NCBI GenBank assembly: GCA_004369085.1
Contig: ML210249.1
Span: forward strand, 1-64,000
Direction of reading: 5' to 3'
Origin: Coprinopsis marcescibilis
Lineage: Eukaryota > Basidiomycota > Agaricomycetes > Agaricales > Psathyrellaceae
Length of the DNA: 64,000 bases
The notes beneath the pieces were generated by a model, which had not been told where the DNA came from, made no database searches, and was given only the letters and a program-made list of their open reading frames with translations. Positions 1 through 12,300 of this stretch are shown in pieces. Position numbers and translations under genes: made by a program. Within the stretch, counting starts at the first letter, position 1, and the number at the start of each line of letters is the position of its first letter.

Positions 1-295
1 CAATGCTCTACTTTTCTCATACCTTACTCAGTGCTTTTAATTTTTGTGGGGTGGGGAGAGTGTAAGGACACGACGATCACATGACCCTTCGGACACTATA
101 TAAGACGCGACACTACGTATACTGATCCTTCTTCCTTTTTCTTTCCTCCCTTAACATATCGCTCTCTCTCTCAATATACGCCTTATCATTCGTACTGCCG
201 TCGTCGTTCGCCGTAAGTGTTGGCTGCCTCTCTTAATCGAGAGCAGTCTTCCAATAGTGATGGGATATGTATCAGACTCATAAAGACATATATAC
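1..295. other. Intergenic left edge
   Basis: No gene is supported here. A TATATAAG box sits at 97-104 on the plus strand, followed by a pyrimidine-rich stretch (about 127-175) like a fungal core promoter, but no convincing plus-strand reading frame follows. The next gene is the minus-strand F-box gene, whose stop codon is at 296-298. Confidence 0.4.
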
Positions 296-1947
296 TCATT
301 CATCATGGCTGGGAATATCTCCGTTTCCATAGAAATTGACATTGCGGATACTCTCGACGCATTCCGAGAGAAGGGACATTAGTCCCCATATTCGGACGAG
401 CTGCGTCGAACAGACTTGATGCTCGATGACGACATGCTCCAAGCCCCAGGGCTGTGGTAGGTCCGCAAACATTTCTCTGGTCTTCAAAATGAGTTCTGGA
501 GATCGGGAATGGAATTCTTCCTACAATTGAAGAAAGGGCGGTGAGTGCGTGACATCTCTAGCAGAGACAATTCTGAGAAAGAAAAAAGAAACTAGACGTA
601 CCAGAGTATATGAGATGGTCTCGTACTTCTCGCTACTACAGTGCACATCTAGGCTGGATATGATTAGAGTCAGGGATCGCAGGCTTGGAAAGGCTTGTGC
701 AATGAGGGGTAGGGTGTTCCACGAAATATCGTATGCAGAAAGGCGGACATCTTCAACGGAGTTCTGTTCTCCATCGCATTCCCCAATCTTTGCCACAGCA
801 GTCAAGAATGCCTCAAGCCTGTCGTGACTTGCAAATGTGTGAAGTTGTAAGGTGCGGAGGGTGGCTAGAGTTGAAACGAGCATCGGGGAGGCCTTCGACC
901 ACCACGATGAATGGTTGCACATGAGGTTTATGGAGAGGCTTTGTAGGGAGGTGAAGTTGATGTCGGAGAGAAGATCAGCTGTGTCGTGGCAGCCAGCGTT
1001 GTAAGCGAGGTTCTGAAGGGTCTGAGAGTAACGTCGGATGAATGGGATGGAGGAAGTGCAAGATGAGACCTCTAGCGATTGAAGGAGGGGGAACGTTGGT
1101 AGTGTGTCAAAGATAGTGTCGACCCAGTTACTTGAGTGACCGTCGACGCTGAGCTTGAATGCCTTGAGCGTAGTGCAGACATGATGCACAAAATAGGCTA
1201 TTGTCTGGGAGAACTGTGAATCAGCGGCGTGGCTACTGAATTTGACTTGTAGAGCCAATTCAATCAGGTTGGGGAAGGTAATATCTCTTGGCAACTGGAA
1301 AAGCTCCCCATCACCAGCAAGAATGACGAGGTTTAAGCACTGTAGATTTGGGGCGTAGAGAGCCCAAGGTATGTTTGAGATTGGATAATACCCGAACTCG
1401 CAACCTAGGCACTTGCAGTCGGCCTTGATGGTCAAGTTGTTGCGGATAATGGTGAGGTTTGTAATGTTCTTCAAGCGAGGCAGGACCTTGTTCAGTAGCC
1501 CGATAGCGCTGATGCGGGCCACGGATGCTTCAAGTCGAGGTGCTATCGATTTGCCCGTGATCCTGTCGTACAACTGCGCCGGCGGGACCAGGATAAGTCG
1601 ATTCATGATTCGAAGAGATGGGTTCATCTTGGATGGGCGGTGGTCTGTGTCTGCCTCCAGGGGATGTATTACAACGCTTCTGACGCGCTGTGCTAGATGG
1701 TCCTGCTTTCTAAAACGCTATCTTTCAGTACAAAATGAGACATACATGAGCCCCTTCTTCACACTTACCCCAAGCGTGCCAAGCACTTCTGCAGCGATCG
1801 AGAGATGGGGGTCACAGTAAGCGTTCGATAGAGCTCATCCAGCGCGAGCTTTCTGAAGCACCTATTGAGACCCATAAGCCCGATCACAGTGTCGGATGGG
1901 AGATGTCGAGCGATGAGTGCCCATAGCTCTGGCGGAAGCTCTGACAT
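296..1947 (-). CDS. F-box protein with LRR-like body (paralog A)
   Basis: Predicted exons on the minus strand are 1947-1769, 1709-602 and 520-296, giving 503 aa with phases that close exactly. The first exon (about 59 aa) is an F-box: it opens with ELPPELWALIARHLP and has the usual hydrophobic pattern with an Arg-Lys-Leu helix. The body has leucine-rich, LRR-like spacing and carries Cys-x-x-Cys motifs. Such proteins normally act as substrate adaptors of SCF ubiquitin ligases by binding Skp1. The start was set at the Met before the F-box; an in-frame Met at 2052 would add 35 residues of no recognised domain. The gene at 2163-3810 is a tandem paralog with the same intron phases and a first exon of identical length (179 nt). 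The substrate is unknown. Confidence 0.8.
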
Positions 1948-2162
1948 GGTCGTGCGTGGGTGAAGGACTCGAAGGGAGTTTGAACTAACAGAACTCAGGG
2001 CCTTTGAAATGCTGCTGTAGAGCACAGCCGCTTCATGAGTCTGGAAGCCCACCTGATCACAACACCATCACAGATCTCACGCGACGCTTGGGCGCTTCTC
2101 TTCCTGTTATGCCTTTTCAAAGAGCTTGTTTAGGAGGTTCTAGAAATGAATCAAGAATATAT

Positions 2163-3810
2163 TTAAGGCCCATCCAATCTATTTTGACACCACCGCGATT
2201 CTCCAAAGCTCGGAAAGTCCCTGTGGCCAGAGAAATTAAAGTCACGAATGTTTGGGGCCCACTTTGAGAGAAGAGACATCAATCCCCAGTGAGCAATGGG
2301 TTCTCCCAGACCGATTCTCTGTATCCTAACGTCTTCTAGTCCCCACGATGGAAGATTAGTAAACGCTTCTTGATCCTTCTCAATGAATTCTTCGTCAGGG
2401 TGGGCCTATAATACAGCAGCTAATTAGAATATGCATAGCGGTAACTGAGCGTCTGACAGTGCAAGCATGCTTACCATCGTGTATGGATACGTTTCCGCTT
2501 CCACGGAGCACTTGTTGTCGAAGTGTGCAATACTCACGATTTTAATCATGAGGGAACGGAGCTTTGGAAATGCGCGAGCAATGCTTGATAATGTTATTGG
2601 TGAAATGTTGAGGACAATGATGCAAAGGTGTTGCAGCGGGTTCTCCCTCCCCTCGGTTTCTGCGATACGGGCGGCGGTCATCAGGAACTTGTCCAATGTC
2701 GCTGATGAGTCCAAAAAAGCGTGGATATGAAGGATACGGAGCGTAGAGAGAGTGGAGGTCAACATGGGAGTTGGATTTGTCCACCACGTACAGCCGGTAC
2801 ACCAAAAGGACAGGGAGAGTGTCTCAAGTCTGTCAAACTGTATATCTCCAAAAGTCTCGGACGACTGCCGCCCATCAGTGATATAACTGAGCTCTTTGAG
2901 GAGGTCGGCGTGTTGCTTGATGAAGGTAAGAGCTCTGAACGAAGAGCAAGCCTCCAGCGAGGTGAGATGTGGAAATCGTCCAAGCTGGTTGAATAGGGCA
3001 TCCATATTGACCGACCAACAGTCCCAGAACACCCGTAGCACCTTCAAGCTTTGTTGGAACTGGTTAATAAGTGGGCCGATGCTCTCTGGCATTGACTTGG
3101 GGCCCGATGTCCGGCAGGCATCCCTGCAGCGCACATGGAATTTAAACACTGTGAGCTTGGGTAGGTCTACGCCAAAAGGAAGACAGCTGGTGGTTGTGGG
3201 TTGGAGTGGCATCACGACTTCCAAACGTTGGAGGTTTATGGAATAGACGTCCCAAGGAATCTGGGGTAATGGCAGATCAGGCTCCTCCTTTCCCGGACGG
3301 GGGATTTGACATTTCTCTTGGACGATTAAGAGTGCGTCAACGTTCTTGAAGCGAGGAAGGACTTCGTTGAGCAAGCCCATGATGATGTCGAATGCGCATT
3401 TAAGACCGCGCCGAGTTGGGAAAGCTCGTCCGGTGAGCTTCTTGCATAAAAAGGCGTGTGGAGCTATGAGTCGAAGGCGGGTAGACTGCAGGTCCAGCCA
3501 CTTGTGCGAGCTGTCCGCTACCAGGGGCCGCACGACGATTGTACGGACTCGTTGGGCTAGAGTGTCGTCGTTGCTGCCAGACCGCTCGCTGTTCATATTT
3601 GGGCTGAGTGCAACGACCTTTTAACGCTCACCTGAGTAAATCTAGCCTCTCTTGCACCGGCCGAGAAATAGGAGGAAGAAGGAACGCTTTGTAGCAGTCC
3701 TCCAGAGCGAGCTCCAAGAAGACCCGATTGAATCCCATCAGGGCGATTAAGTGTTTAGGCGGTAGTTGTCTTGCTATCTGGGCCCAAAGTTCTGGTGGGA
3801 GCTCCTTCAT
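2163..3810 (-). CDS. F-box protein with LRR-like body (paralog B)
   Basis: Predicted exons on the minus strand are 3810-3632, 3573-2475 and 2405-2163, encoding 506 aa. Residues 1-60 form an F-box (MKELPPELWAQIARQLPP, then a helix ending in a conserved Leu-Arg). The rest is leucine-rich, and its C-terminal exon carries a WGLMSLLSKWAPNIRDFNF-like segment that matches WGLMSLLSECVESIRNVNF in the neighbouring paralog. For intron 1 a nearer AG would leave only 28 nt; the AG at 3574-3575 gives a 58-nt intron and the right phase. The likely role is an SCF adaptor; the target is unknown. The two genes lie head to tail about 200 bp apart, as expected from tandem duplication. Confidence 0.8.
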
Positions 3811-4306
3811 GGCTGTCTGTGAGTGGGTGTGTAGCTAGCCGATATCCTTTTATATCCTCGCAAATGAAATATTCAAAATTGATATGCAGTTGAAGTTGAA
3901 CGAATACAGCCACAAATTTGTACGCACCCTGGCGATGTACGTACAGCTGAAGCACACAAGGCAGCATCGACCTAAATGCACTTGATATCACAGCTTTCAG
4001 AGCTAATACAGCTGCTACGCATCTATCGATTTGGATTTGTTTACCTGAAGGGAGACCTCGACAGAAAAGATGAGGTAGCTCGGGGACGGTGTCAGTACTG
4101 TTAAGTCCCGAGTCATGGATGCAGTGCGGTGGAGATCAGTGACAAGATAAAGGAAAACAGTACCTTTGTTGATTACTCGACGATGTCAAGGAGTCCCGAG
4201 TCCTAGCTCCATGGCAGTGTTGGCACTGGCGGTGGAAAACCCTCTCTGAAAACATTCACGTACATGTCACAAATTAGTTTGATTTGACAACGAAGTCCGA
4301 CTGATT
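3811..4306. other. Intergenic, nothing recognised
   Basis: This 496-bp gap holds the upstream region of F-box paralog B and the 3' flank of the BTB gene. I see no coding or RNA signal. A loose repeat of gtcccgagtc-like sequence occurs twice (near 4104 and 4191) without clear meaning. Confidence 0.3.
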
Positions 4307-5442
4307 TCATAAATACTGGTCCTTTTTTATATCCTCCCAAGTTCCAAGGTCAAAGTACGTCGGTAAATTGTTCCATACCTTCTCCCTCCCCTTCTTGTGT
4401 TCAGCTATCTGATGTGAGCTGCATCTACCGCAAACTGGCTGCTGTTTCATGTGCGACCAGCCGTCGAACTCCCCAAGCGGGTGAGGGCTCCTCCGATAAT
4501 CTTCAGCCTCGCGATAATTCATTCCCATATTCAAACCCGGTGGGTTGCCAGTAGATATCGAGGTACCTGGAATTGCGGCCAAAATACGACCTTGACAATT
4601 ACTCGTACATTGTTGTGATGGGGTAAAGACGAAGAGAGCAGAGTTGCTCGTCGATTTTTGGACCTCCCACAACCTCTCCCTGCCAGCAAGAACAATGGCT
4701 TTGTCCTGCCAGCTTAGAACGGTGTTCTTCATGATGTCGTTGACGGACATGTGCGTGCAAAGATAGAACGCCCAAGGAAGGATTTCGGGTACATTCGCGG
4801 CACGGGCTAGATTGATGACGCGAATGATATCCGGGCTATCGTACTTGGATTTGGTGTGCAGAAGAGCACAACAGCTTTCGAAGGTGTTGGGGAGTTTGAC
4901 GAGGAGAAGGGAGATACATTTTTGCCGGAGCTTGGCCATGGAATACTTGGTGCTTATCTTGAGGATTCCGTTGACGAAGGTTACAAGCTCCCCTAGCGAA
5001 GCAGTTGACGTATTCAGTGTGTCAAAGTGGCTGAAAAATAATGAGAGAGGGGCTCAAAATGAAGAACATCCGTAGATACCCACAATGAGTCGTAAACTGC
5101 TCTCAAAGTATCTGTGAAATCATCGACATCATCCTGTAGATCGACAACAGGACATCCGTCAACGAGTTCTTCCCCATCCGGCTGTGGCATATCCCACATC
5201 CCAGCAAATATATCCGAATGCCGCCCAAGGATGCTTTGGTGAATTTTAAACAGGGTTTTCCCAAGGCGCAGGACGATCGAGCCATCTGAGAAGTAGTATT
5301 CTGGATGTTTCGTTTCGACATCCATCGCTGGCGCAGTCGCAACGATTTCTTCAGTTCCTGGAAGAGAAGTAATTATCGGGGAGTGAAGCCGATCTATTAG
5401 GTATAATGAGAAATCCCCAGAGCCCCCGGCGGTATTGGACAT
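4307..5442 (-). CDS. BTB/POZ domain protein
   Basis: Two exons on the minus strand, 5442-5084 and 5030-4307, give 360 aa. The BTB/POZ core spans roughly residues 45-150: a strand-rich YYFSDGSIVLRLGKTLFKIHQ segment, then Leu-Gly-x-His-Ser-Asp-x-Phe, the VVDLQDDVDDF strand and a helix spliced into FHFDTLNTSTA. This layout is typical of the large fungal BTB family (around 300-380 aa), which dimerise and may serve as Cul3 ligase adaptors. The donor was chosen because only the GTGGGT site restores the BTB frame across a 53-nt intron. The C-terminal half has Cys-Gly-Arg-Cys and several His residues, which could be a small metal site, but that is speculative. The specific role is unknown. Confidence 0.8.
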
Positions 5443-6167
5443 GGTGGTCAGTGGAGAGAAGGCAATCCACGCGTTGCAATGGCGCAGCCCTCTACTGATC
5501 ATCGATCACCTGCATGACCAATGCCAAGATCTTCGTTTATCTTATCTTATCTTATCCCACACACCGCAATGGATCAGCATATGGAGGACATGTACTGCAG
5601 GGTTTATTGCCTTCTTGTTCGTATCTTTCAAGCCACAGAGCGAGCGAAGCTGAACAGCGAACAGGCGCAGTGCTGTGGTCTGCACGCATCGCGACTCGGA
5701 ACCAACTGCAACCGCAATCCTTCATGGATCCTTGCGTCTTCAAGCTGCCCGCAATTCGCCCCTGTTTCACCAAGTGTGGCACGCACGGAAAACAGACCTT
5801 GTCTTCCAGGTGAACTGTAACGCATCAAGTTCGGGTAACTACTTGGTCTGTACATTGCCATTGTGGTACTAAATTATCACAGGAGGAATATGGCGTCGGC
5901 TTCCGACCCTCTCATGCTAGATCTTCCGATGATGCCGAACGATGGTATTGCATCCGCTGCAGCTACATCTAAGTAATTGCTGCACCTGCCAAGATTAATG
6001 GCTGGAATGTGCTGGCATGGGTCATGCTGACTCGGAACTCCAGGCCTCTCCGGGCTCGGTTCAGGATGGCACTCGGTGGAAGTAGAGCAAGGCTACAAAT
6101 ATTGGCCACGAACAAGCTTAAACCACAGTCATCGCAAAAAGCTCACCCGTACTGCAGTGCCTTTGCC
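5443..6167. other. Intergenic with a TTATC microsatellite
   Basis: This 725-bp gap has no supported gene. Four tandem TTATC units lie at 5537-5556. Short overlapping reading frames occur in all phases but lack domain or splice support. Confidence 0.35.
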
Positions 6168-6935
6168 ATGAGATATTCGGTCGCACTCTCCCGTTCGATT
6201 GCTCTCCTATTTGGCTCTGGAATAACCCTCCTTCTGGCTGCTCATTGCCGGGACGATGTTACGCTATACCGGCAAGTCGGTCCAATCAAAACGCTTGGCT
6301 CGTGGCCATGGATAAACTGGCAGGCTGGCCAAGACCTCGCAAAGATCATAGAGATTACTCCCGTCACTGTAGATGCAGAGGGCTTACACATTATGTCGCT
6401 GTGGAAGCACAGAGTCGGGTCGTCAGCAAAGGAGAGACCGGTGCAACGACTGTTCTTCTCGCCACACCTATCACATATACTGTGGGCTTGCCTTGAATAC
6501 TTTGATCCCCGGTAGCCTGCCGGCGCTGAGTGTTCCGCTTTTCACTCAGATACTTTCTGCGCCGACGCCTCCCAAGTGCACAAGTCTTTTGCGTCCCAGC
6601 GTCCGGAGGACCAGGGTGGAGAAAAGCACACAAGCATTATTGAGTGCACGCATGCCGTTGACGCAGATACCCCCGTCGACGATGCAGTCATGGTTTGTGT
6701 AGCCCAGTTAATTATTGAGGGAGGCGATGGTTCTCTAGCTCCCGCTACAACGACAGTTGGGGGTACTTTCGAAGGGAAAGTGACACCACTTATCACTCTC
6801 ATTGCACCTAGAATTGGACGGTCAGCTGCGACTGAGCGGAGTGGAGGGGTCTCGTCTCAAGATGGGATGTCGAGGCTGGCAGGAAATGCTCTCTTGGTTT
6901 TAATATCAGGTGCATTGACTGGAGCAAATTTCTGA
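6168..6935 (+). pseudogene. Frameshifted paralog of the downstream secreted protein
   Basis: The start (MRYSVALSRSIALLFGSG) is a signal peptide like that of the intact gene at 7305. The product then tracks the paralog: DDVTLYRQVGPI against DVVTLYRQAGPV, and ITPVTVDAEG against VTPLAVDADG. Just after that motif (about 6389-6394) the match moves to another frame, which continues HYVAVEAQSRVV where the intact copy has QYAIVEAQSVLV. The homologous intron is kept (GT after about 6488, AG before about 6549). The second exon still matches (RPEDQGGE, ECTHAVDADTPV) and ends at 6935 with a hydrophobic tail. The simplest reading is a duplicated gene broken by one small indel. A sequencing error or an unusual intron could also explain the shift. 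Confidence 0.65.
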
Positions 6936-7304
6936 AAGGTTCTTGCGTGAACTATTTCTTGTGGTGGCTTGTAAATATACTGAGCGTTAGTATAGTGTGA
7001 AAGGGTGTGTTTATCCTCGATGATGACTGTTTGCTTCCTTGGTACTAGGATTAAAATACAAACGATCTTCGCCTCCTCCGGGAAAGTCTCCTTGAGACTT
7101 TGATACATCTATAGATCAGGGATATGCAGTGATTTGGCGTAGTCCACGGCGTGATCGGAGGACACCAGCGTATTGATGAAGACTGTCGTCCGTTTTTGGG
7201 TATCGCGAAAGCTGGCGCACCGCGGGGTAAGTTGACCGAAACGGTGAACTACAGCCACGTTCTCTTCAAAAGAGCTCCCTCTCGGCTTGCCTCCTGCCAC
7301 GGCT

Positions 7305-8066
7305 ATGGCACGACCACATCCCTTGCATCTCGCTTTGCTCAGCGCTGCTGGCATTCTGCTCCTTCCAGTGACTCTAGGCCAGGATGTGGTCACACTGTAC
7401 CGTCAAGCCGGCCCAGTCTCCATAATCGGAACGGTGGGGCCAGGGCTAGCCGTAGAGCTTGCCGACCCAGGGAAGGTCGTTGGAGTTACACCCCTTGCTG
7501 TGGATGCAGATGGCTATACCCAGTATGCCATTGTGGAAGCACAGAGCGTCCTTGTCAGTGCAGGAAACTTGGAGGTTACAACTGTTACACTTGCTACTCC
7601 CACTACACAAACATGTGAGATCTTATCTACTCTTTTGCATTTATCCGACTCAACGTACTTCTGTGCAGATACCTTTCATGCTGATGCCTCACGGGTCAGG
7701 TATTCGCACACGACGCAGTTTCCAGAGGATCAGGGCGGAGAGAATGTCTCTGTAAACACCGAATGCACCCATGGCGTTGACGGAGATACTCGAGTCGAGG
7801 ATGGATCAATGGTTTGTGTAGGCAAGCTCACTGTGGAGGGTTCTCGAAATGGAAGCCCCACAACAGCTCATTTTACACAAACGTTTGAAGCGAAAGTGGC
7901 ACCGCTCGCTACTCTCAGAAACCCACAGATTGGCCAACCCGCCGCCGTGGACGTCGCGAGTGGACGAAGTGGCGCTATGTCAAGCCAGCTCATGGGAGTG
8001 ATGGGATTGACTGGAGTGCCAGGGCTGATTTTGTCGGCGGGCATATTAGCTTGGGGGAGTATGTAG
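7305..8066 (+). CDS. Small secreted, probably GPI-anchored protein
   Basis: Exons 7305-7614 and 7669-8066 encode 235 aa. The first Met is followed by a classic signal peptide (about residues 1-25, hydrophobic LALLSAAGILLLPVTLG), with the mature chain likely starting at QDVVTLYRQ. The middle is rich in Thr, Val and acidic residues and has an ECTHGVDGDTRVEDGS stretch with a second Cys a few residues later. The C-terminus is a hydrophobic helix after a small-residue zone (Gly-Ala-Met-Ser-Ser), as in GPI-anchor signals. I do not recognise a named family; short exported proteins of this shape are common at fungal cell surfaces. Intron phase 1 and position match the broken copy upstream, so the two arose by tandem duplication. 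Confidence 0.75.
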   Translation: MARPHPLHLALLSAAGILLLPVTLGQDVVTLYRQAGPVSIIGTVGPGLAVELADPGKVVGVTPLAVDADGYTQYAIVEAQSVLVSAGNLEVTTVTLATPTTQTCEILSTLLHLSDSTYFCADTFHADASRVRYSHTTQFPEDQGGENVSVNTECTHGVDGDTRVEDGSMVCVGKLTVEGSRNGSPTTAHFTQTFEAKVAPLATLRNPQIGQPAAVDVASGRSGAMSSQLMGVMGLTGVPGLILSAGILAWGSM

Positions 8067-9011
8067 GTCGCCACCTGATTTAAGCATTTAAGGATGTCGT
8101 TAAGCGCTCTAAAGTCAAATACGCTCTATCGATAGTTATTGCAACTCGCGACTTATATTCGGGATTCTTGTCTAGTTTTCGCAGTACGACGTCGGAGGCG
8201 GAGGATTTCAACCGTATATTGCGATGAGTCTAACTGCCTCTCAGCGCTTCTTCTACGACGGTTGGGGCGCGACGAAAAAAAGACGCGACCAAGAGTCCTG
8301 TTCTGCATTCCTCAAAAAACTTTCGGGTTCCGTCTTCCAATTCCTACTGGTGCATAAAGGATGAAGAGAGCCAGAGACGCGACTTTGAATAGACACATTG
8401 AACCTGCTTGATCTTGATCCACATAAAGAGCAAATTTAGATCCAATTTCTGGTTTATGGATGGCACTTTGAGGCCGAATATCGTTTGAGATCATGAGCTG
8501 TGCAAATGGCAGAGAAACCGCTGAAGATACCCCCATAAGCAGTCAGGTCAGGTTTTTGTATGTTAGAAGTCGACATATGCCATCGCCAGTGCTTCCGAAT
8601 CCTTTGAACGAGGCCGACTCGGTAGCGTCCTCGGCGGACTGTGTCGGAAGTTGCCGACTCCATAAAGCTCCGACTCAAAATAGGGGCTTCAACGCCATAA
8701 CCTAAAAGAAGAGAAAATCTGCAACAAGCTGCACCGGTCGAAAAGGATTTCCGCATCCAGCACAAATTTGTTCAAATTTGCTTGGAGGGGTTAAAGACAC
8801 GTTCCCAAAGAACTGGAGGGCAACGATTCGAGAATAGAACAGCACATGACCGTGACTGTCCGTTGACATCACCTCCTCGTTCATCGACATATATAAACAG
8901 GAGCTCTTCTGGAACCTGAATATTCCCACATTCCAGGCTCAGCCCTGAGAGAAAGAGTCTCACCACCTCCAACCAAGCGCAGTAGCCCTTTCAATCTCGA
9001 AGGACTTGATA
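8067..9011. other. Intergenic, upstream of the 56-aa gene
   Basis: No coding signal is supported in this 945-bp stretch. Its right end holds a TATA box for the small gene at 9012. A gaggcggaggat-type purine-rich run occurs near 8195. Confidence 0.35.
8890..8897 (+). promoter_or_regulatory. TATA box of the 56-aa membrane protein gene
   Basis: A TATATAAA element lies about 115 bp before the ATG at 9012. That would place the transcription start near 8920-8930 and leave a 5' UTR of roughly 85 nt. This is assigned by position and consensus only. Confidence 0.45.
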
Positions 9012-9246
9012 ATGCTCGCCACCATCATACGTCGGAACGTTGGGAGCATGCCGAGCAAGAACGGCCCTCAAAAGACAAACAATAACCTGGTCAGTTGTCG
9101 GACATCGCAGAGGAAGGGTTCCGAATTAAAGGTGTTTGTTCCTTAACGAATAGGCGGTCGGGGCTGCTGCTGCTGCGGGCCTCGTAGGGATCTTCTACTA
9201 TATGAATTATGACAGCAACAAAGCCAAGCAAAGTGCGCACACCTGA
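9012..9246 (+). CDS. 56-aa single-pass membrane protein
   Basis: Two exons (9012-9089 and 9154-9246) joined by a 64-nt phase-0 intron give 56 aa. The N-terminus is short and basic (MLATIIRRNVGSMPSKNG), as in mitochondrial targeting or inner-membrane proteins. A single hydrophobic helix follows (AVGAAAAAGLVGIFYYM), then a short polar tail ending KAKQSAHT. No family is recognised. Size and layout resemble small accessory subunits of mitochondrial inner-membrane complexes, but this is inference. The gene converges on PWP2: the two stop codons are only about 150 bp apart. Confidence 0.65.
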
Positions 9247-9395
9247 ACATATCCTTCCGCTTCCCAAGGTCTGACAACAATCGTAGCCTCACCTGCCGCT
9301 GCAGGATCCAAACCCCAGTAGTAAACCACTCCATTTGCAATGAATAGCCGTACCGAGTCCTCAATACCGACATACACCTATGTACAAGTACCTGA

Positions 9396-12300
9396 TCATG
9401 ACGTTTCCATTTCGACATCTTGCTTTTTCTGTACGATCTTTCTCTGGTCGAGAAGATATGACAAGAGCGCACTGTTATCATCGCATCTAAAGAAAAAGAG
9501 AAACCATATTAGCCAACAAAACCAATGAAAATGTTTATGAAAACCCACATCCGTGAGATCGACTGTTCAGAATCAAACAGTCCCTTTTGTAGTACCCGGA
9601 AAACGCTCGCATGTTCTCCAGACCGCTCCTTGAGATACCTCCCATGCAACATAAGCAACGTATTGCTCCAAAGTAAATCGAACTCGAGATGCGGGCTCTT
9701 CTCCAAGTGGTCAGCCACAAACCTCAGCAGCGTCGGCACGTACACCAGAGGAAGCTGCCTTGAGATGAGCTTGATGTCTGCTGGTGGTATGCTTTCGTAC
9801 ACCTTCTGTATCAGCGGCTTTTCGTTCAGCCTGAACGCCATGACCAACGCCTTGAGAAACTCGCGCTGCGCAAGCACTTCGATAACCGACTGTGGGGTAA
9901 GGTCCATGGAAAGGTCGAATGGATCGAACGTAACCGCGTCGTCAATCGAATATATGAGGAGGCCTTCAGTCGATGCGGCGGCCCACGCGCGTCCCGTCGG
10001 CGAGAATCGTATGCACTTGGTCCGAGCTTCCTGTCGATGCTTCCTCGCGGCCATATCCCCAGCGGCCTTCTTCGCTCCAGGCAACGATGTATCCAAGCGA
10101 TCTTCCAACTCACTATCCTCCCCATCACCAATGAGATCAGTGTTGATCCCATTTTCATTCACCTTCCGACTATCCAAAAATTCCTCTGTTCCATCCAACG
10201 ACAGGTTTTGCGTGATTTGGAATTTCTTGAGCATGATGCCCTCCCCCTCTCGTACGTCATACAAAACGACATATTTGCTATTGCCACCGGCAAGCATGCA
10301 CCGTCCGTCAGCGGTGTACGCCAGACTGTTGTATGACTTCCCTGAGGAGCTATTAGCAGCTGACACCCTGTCATCAGCCTTCCGTCCTCCAGATACATCC
10401 TTCCGCCCCTCAATAACATTCGTCTGCTTCCCATCCGGAATGTCGAAAAATGTGATCTGCCCATCCAAACTGGACACCGCCAGCTCCTTCCCATCCGGCC
10501 TGAAGGTAACCGCCAACACGTCTCCTGACAATGTCAACGGCTCGACAGCCCTCGATCGCCCAAATACGCTCCAAATGCGTACCGTCTTATCCCAAGACCC
10601 GCTGGCAAGCTGATTATCACCGATAGGCGAAAACGCCAACGAGCTGACCGGACCTTCGTGGCCTGTGAGAATGTCGAGGAGCTTCCCAGTTTGAACGGAC
10701 CACAGGAAGACCTCAAACGAGTCTGTGGAGCCAGCGGCCACAACTTCACCCGATGGATCTACGGCAAGACACGAAAATTGAACTGGCGACGGCGAGGTGA
10801 AGACTCGGAAGTTGCGGTATCGGATGAGATCATACGCTCTGACTGTTCCGTCAAGCGAAGCAGTGAAGAGGACGCTTCCTTGTTTTGCAAATGCGACTGT
10901 GGTGACGGGTGCCGTGTGCTCGGTAAATGTGACGAAACAAAAGCCCGAGAACGACGACCAGAGCTTGACTTTTCCGTCGTCTCCACCTGTCGCGACTGTT
11001 TGCCCGTCTGGTGCGTAGTCGATGGTGTTCATGTCGAAGAAGTGGCCCTGTTGCTTTAGCACGTACGACTCGGATTGCCATTCCCAAACCAGAAGCTGGC
11101 CCAACTTTCTTGCCCCAAACGCCAGCCACTCTCCGGATGCGTTTATGGCGACAGATGAGATTTTCTCCTGCGAGATGCTGAGAGAGTGGATGTTCGTGAA
11201 GGCAGGTAGCTCCCACAAGCCAAATATTCCAGTAGAGAACCCGACAACGAGTAGGTTGGAAGGAGCATGGAACGTTGTACAAACAACTTTTGTATTAGCC
11301 TGGTTGAAGTAGTTTCGTTTGTGGAGTCCCCAGCGGGTATTGGCGATTCGGCTGTACAGTGGGGAGCTGGCAGACGTTGAAGCCGTTGGCTCATCTGAAT
11401 CTGAACCACCTTCGTCCTTGGCTTTCCATGTGAAGAGCGCGCCATCCTTGCTGACGGTATAGATCTAAACATAATCTTAGCAAAGGAATACGTGTTCTGA
11501 GTAGACCACACACCGTTTCTCCATCTGAAGCAAAATATGCGGCCACCACTGCGTCCCGGTGTCCTGCAAACGTTTTGGGTCTAAAACCATCCAGAGGGTC
11601 GAGGGTGAACAGACGGGCAGTCATGTCACTGGAGGTGGTTGTAAAGCATCTGCAGAAGGCCCATCAGTGCCTATTCACAATGCAGGCTCAAACAGACCAT
11701 ACCTCGAATCGGGAGACCAACGGATACTCAAAACTTCATCATGGTGGCCAGTGTACGTTCTGTGTAGATTGAAAGGTGCGAATTCTCGAACGAGGTGGTT
11801 CGGCGTACACCATACTTGAACATGGGGCCCATGGGTCACTGCGATATATCTGTTGTACGTTAATAAAATTTTAGGTCAACTCGCCTGGCATGAACAACGC
11901 ACTTGCCATCCGGCGAAAATTGGATATCCCTCACAGCCTTGTGAAAGTTGAAATGGTGCATTACTGCACCACGCTTTGCATTCACTAGCAATGCACGTCC
12001 ATCTGAGTAAAAAATAACCTTTCAACGTCAGATGCATCCTGGGTCATAGAGAAACACGCACCGTCGTCGACTGACACGAGCACATTTCCGTCGGGGCTCA
12101 AAGCAATGGCAGAGATATTTTTTCTGTTCTCAAATGGGAACGTGAAAGACTTGTTACTAAGAGAAACAGAGACGAAATGCCCTGGTTAACTTCCAAATGG
12201 ACAACGATAAAAGCGTAGAACGTACTTGACGAGATCAAAGACTGAAACGCGATTCCCCACTGGACTATATAGCGAGTTTCCATCCGCGCTGAAGATAACA

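Noticed and set aside
97..104. TATATAAG promoter element at the left edge
   Set aside because: No plus-strand gene follows within the expected distance, so no target can be named.
9525..10613. 362-codon plus-strand open frame antisense to PWP2
   Set aside because: It mirrors PWP2 codons, is Ser/Arg-rich without domains, and crosses no splice logic; the minus strand has clear WD40 homology.
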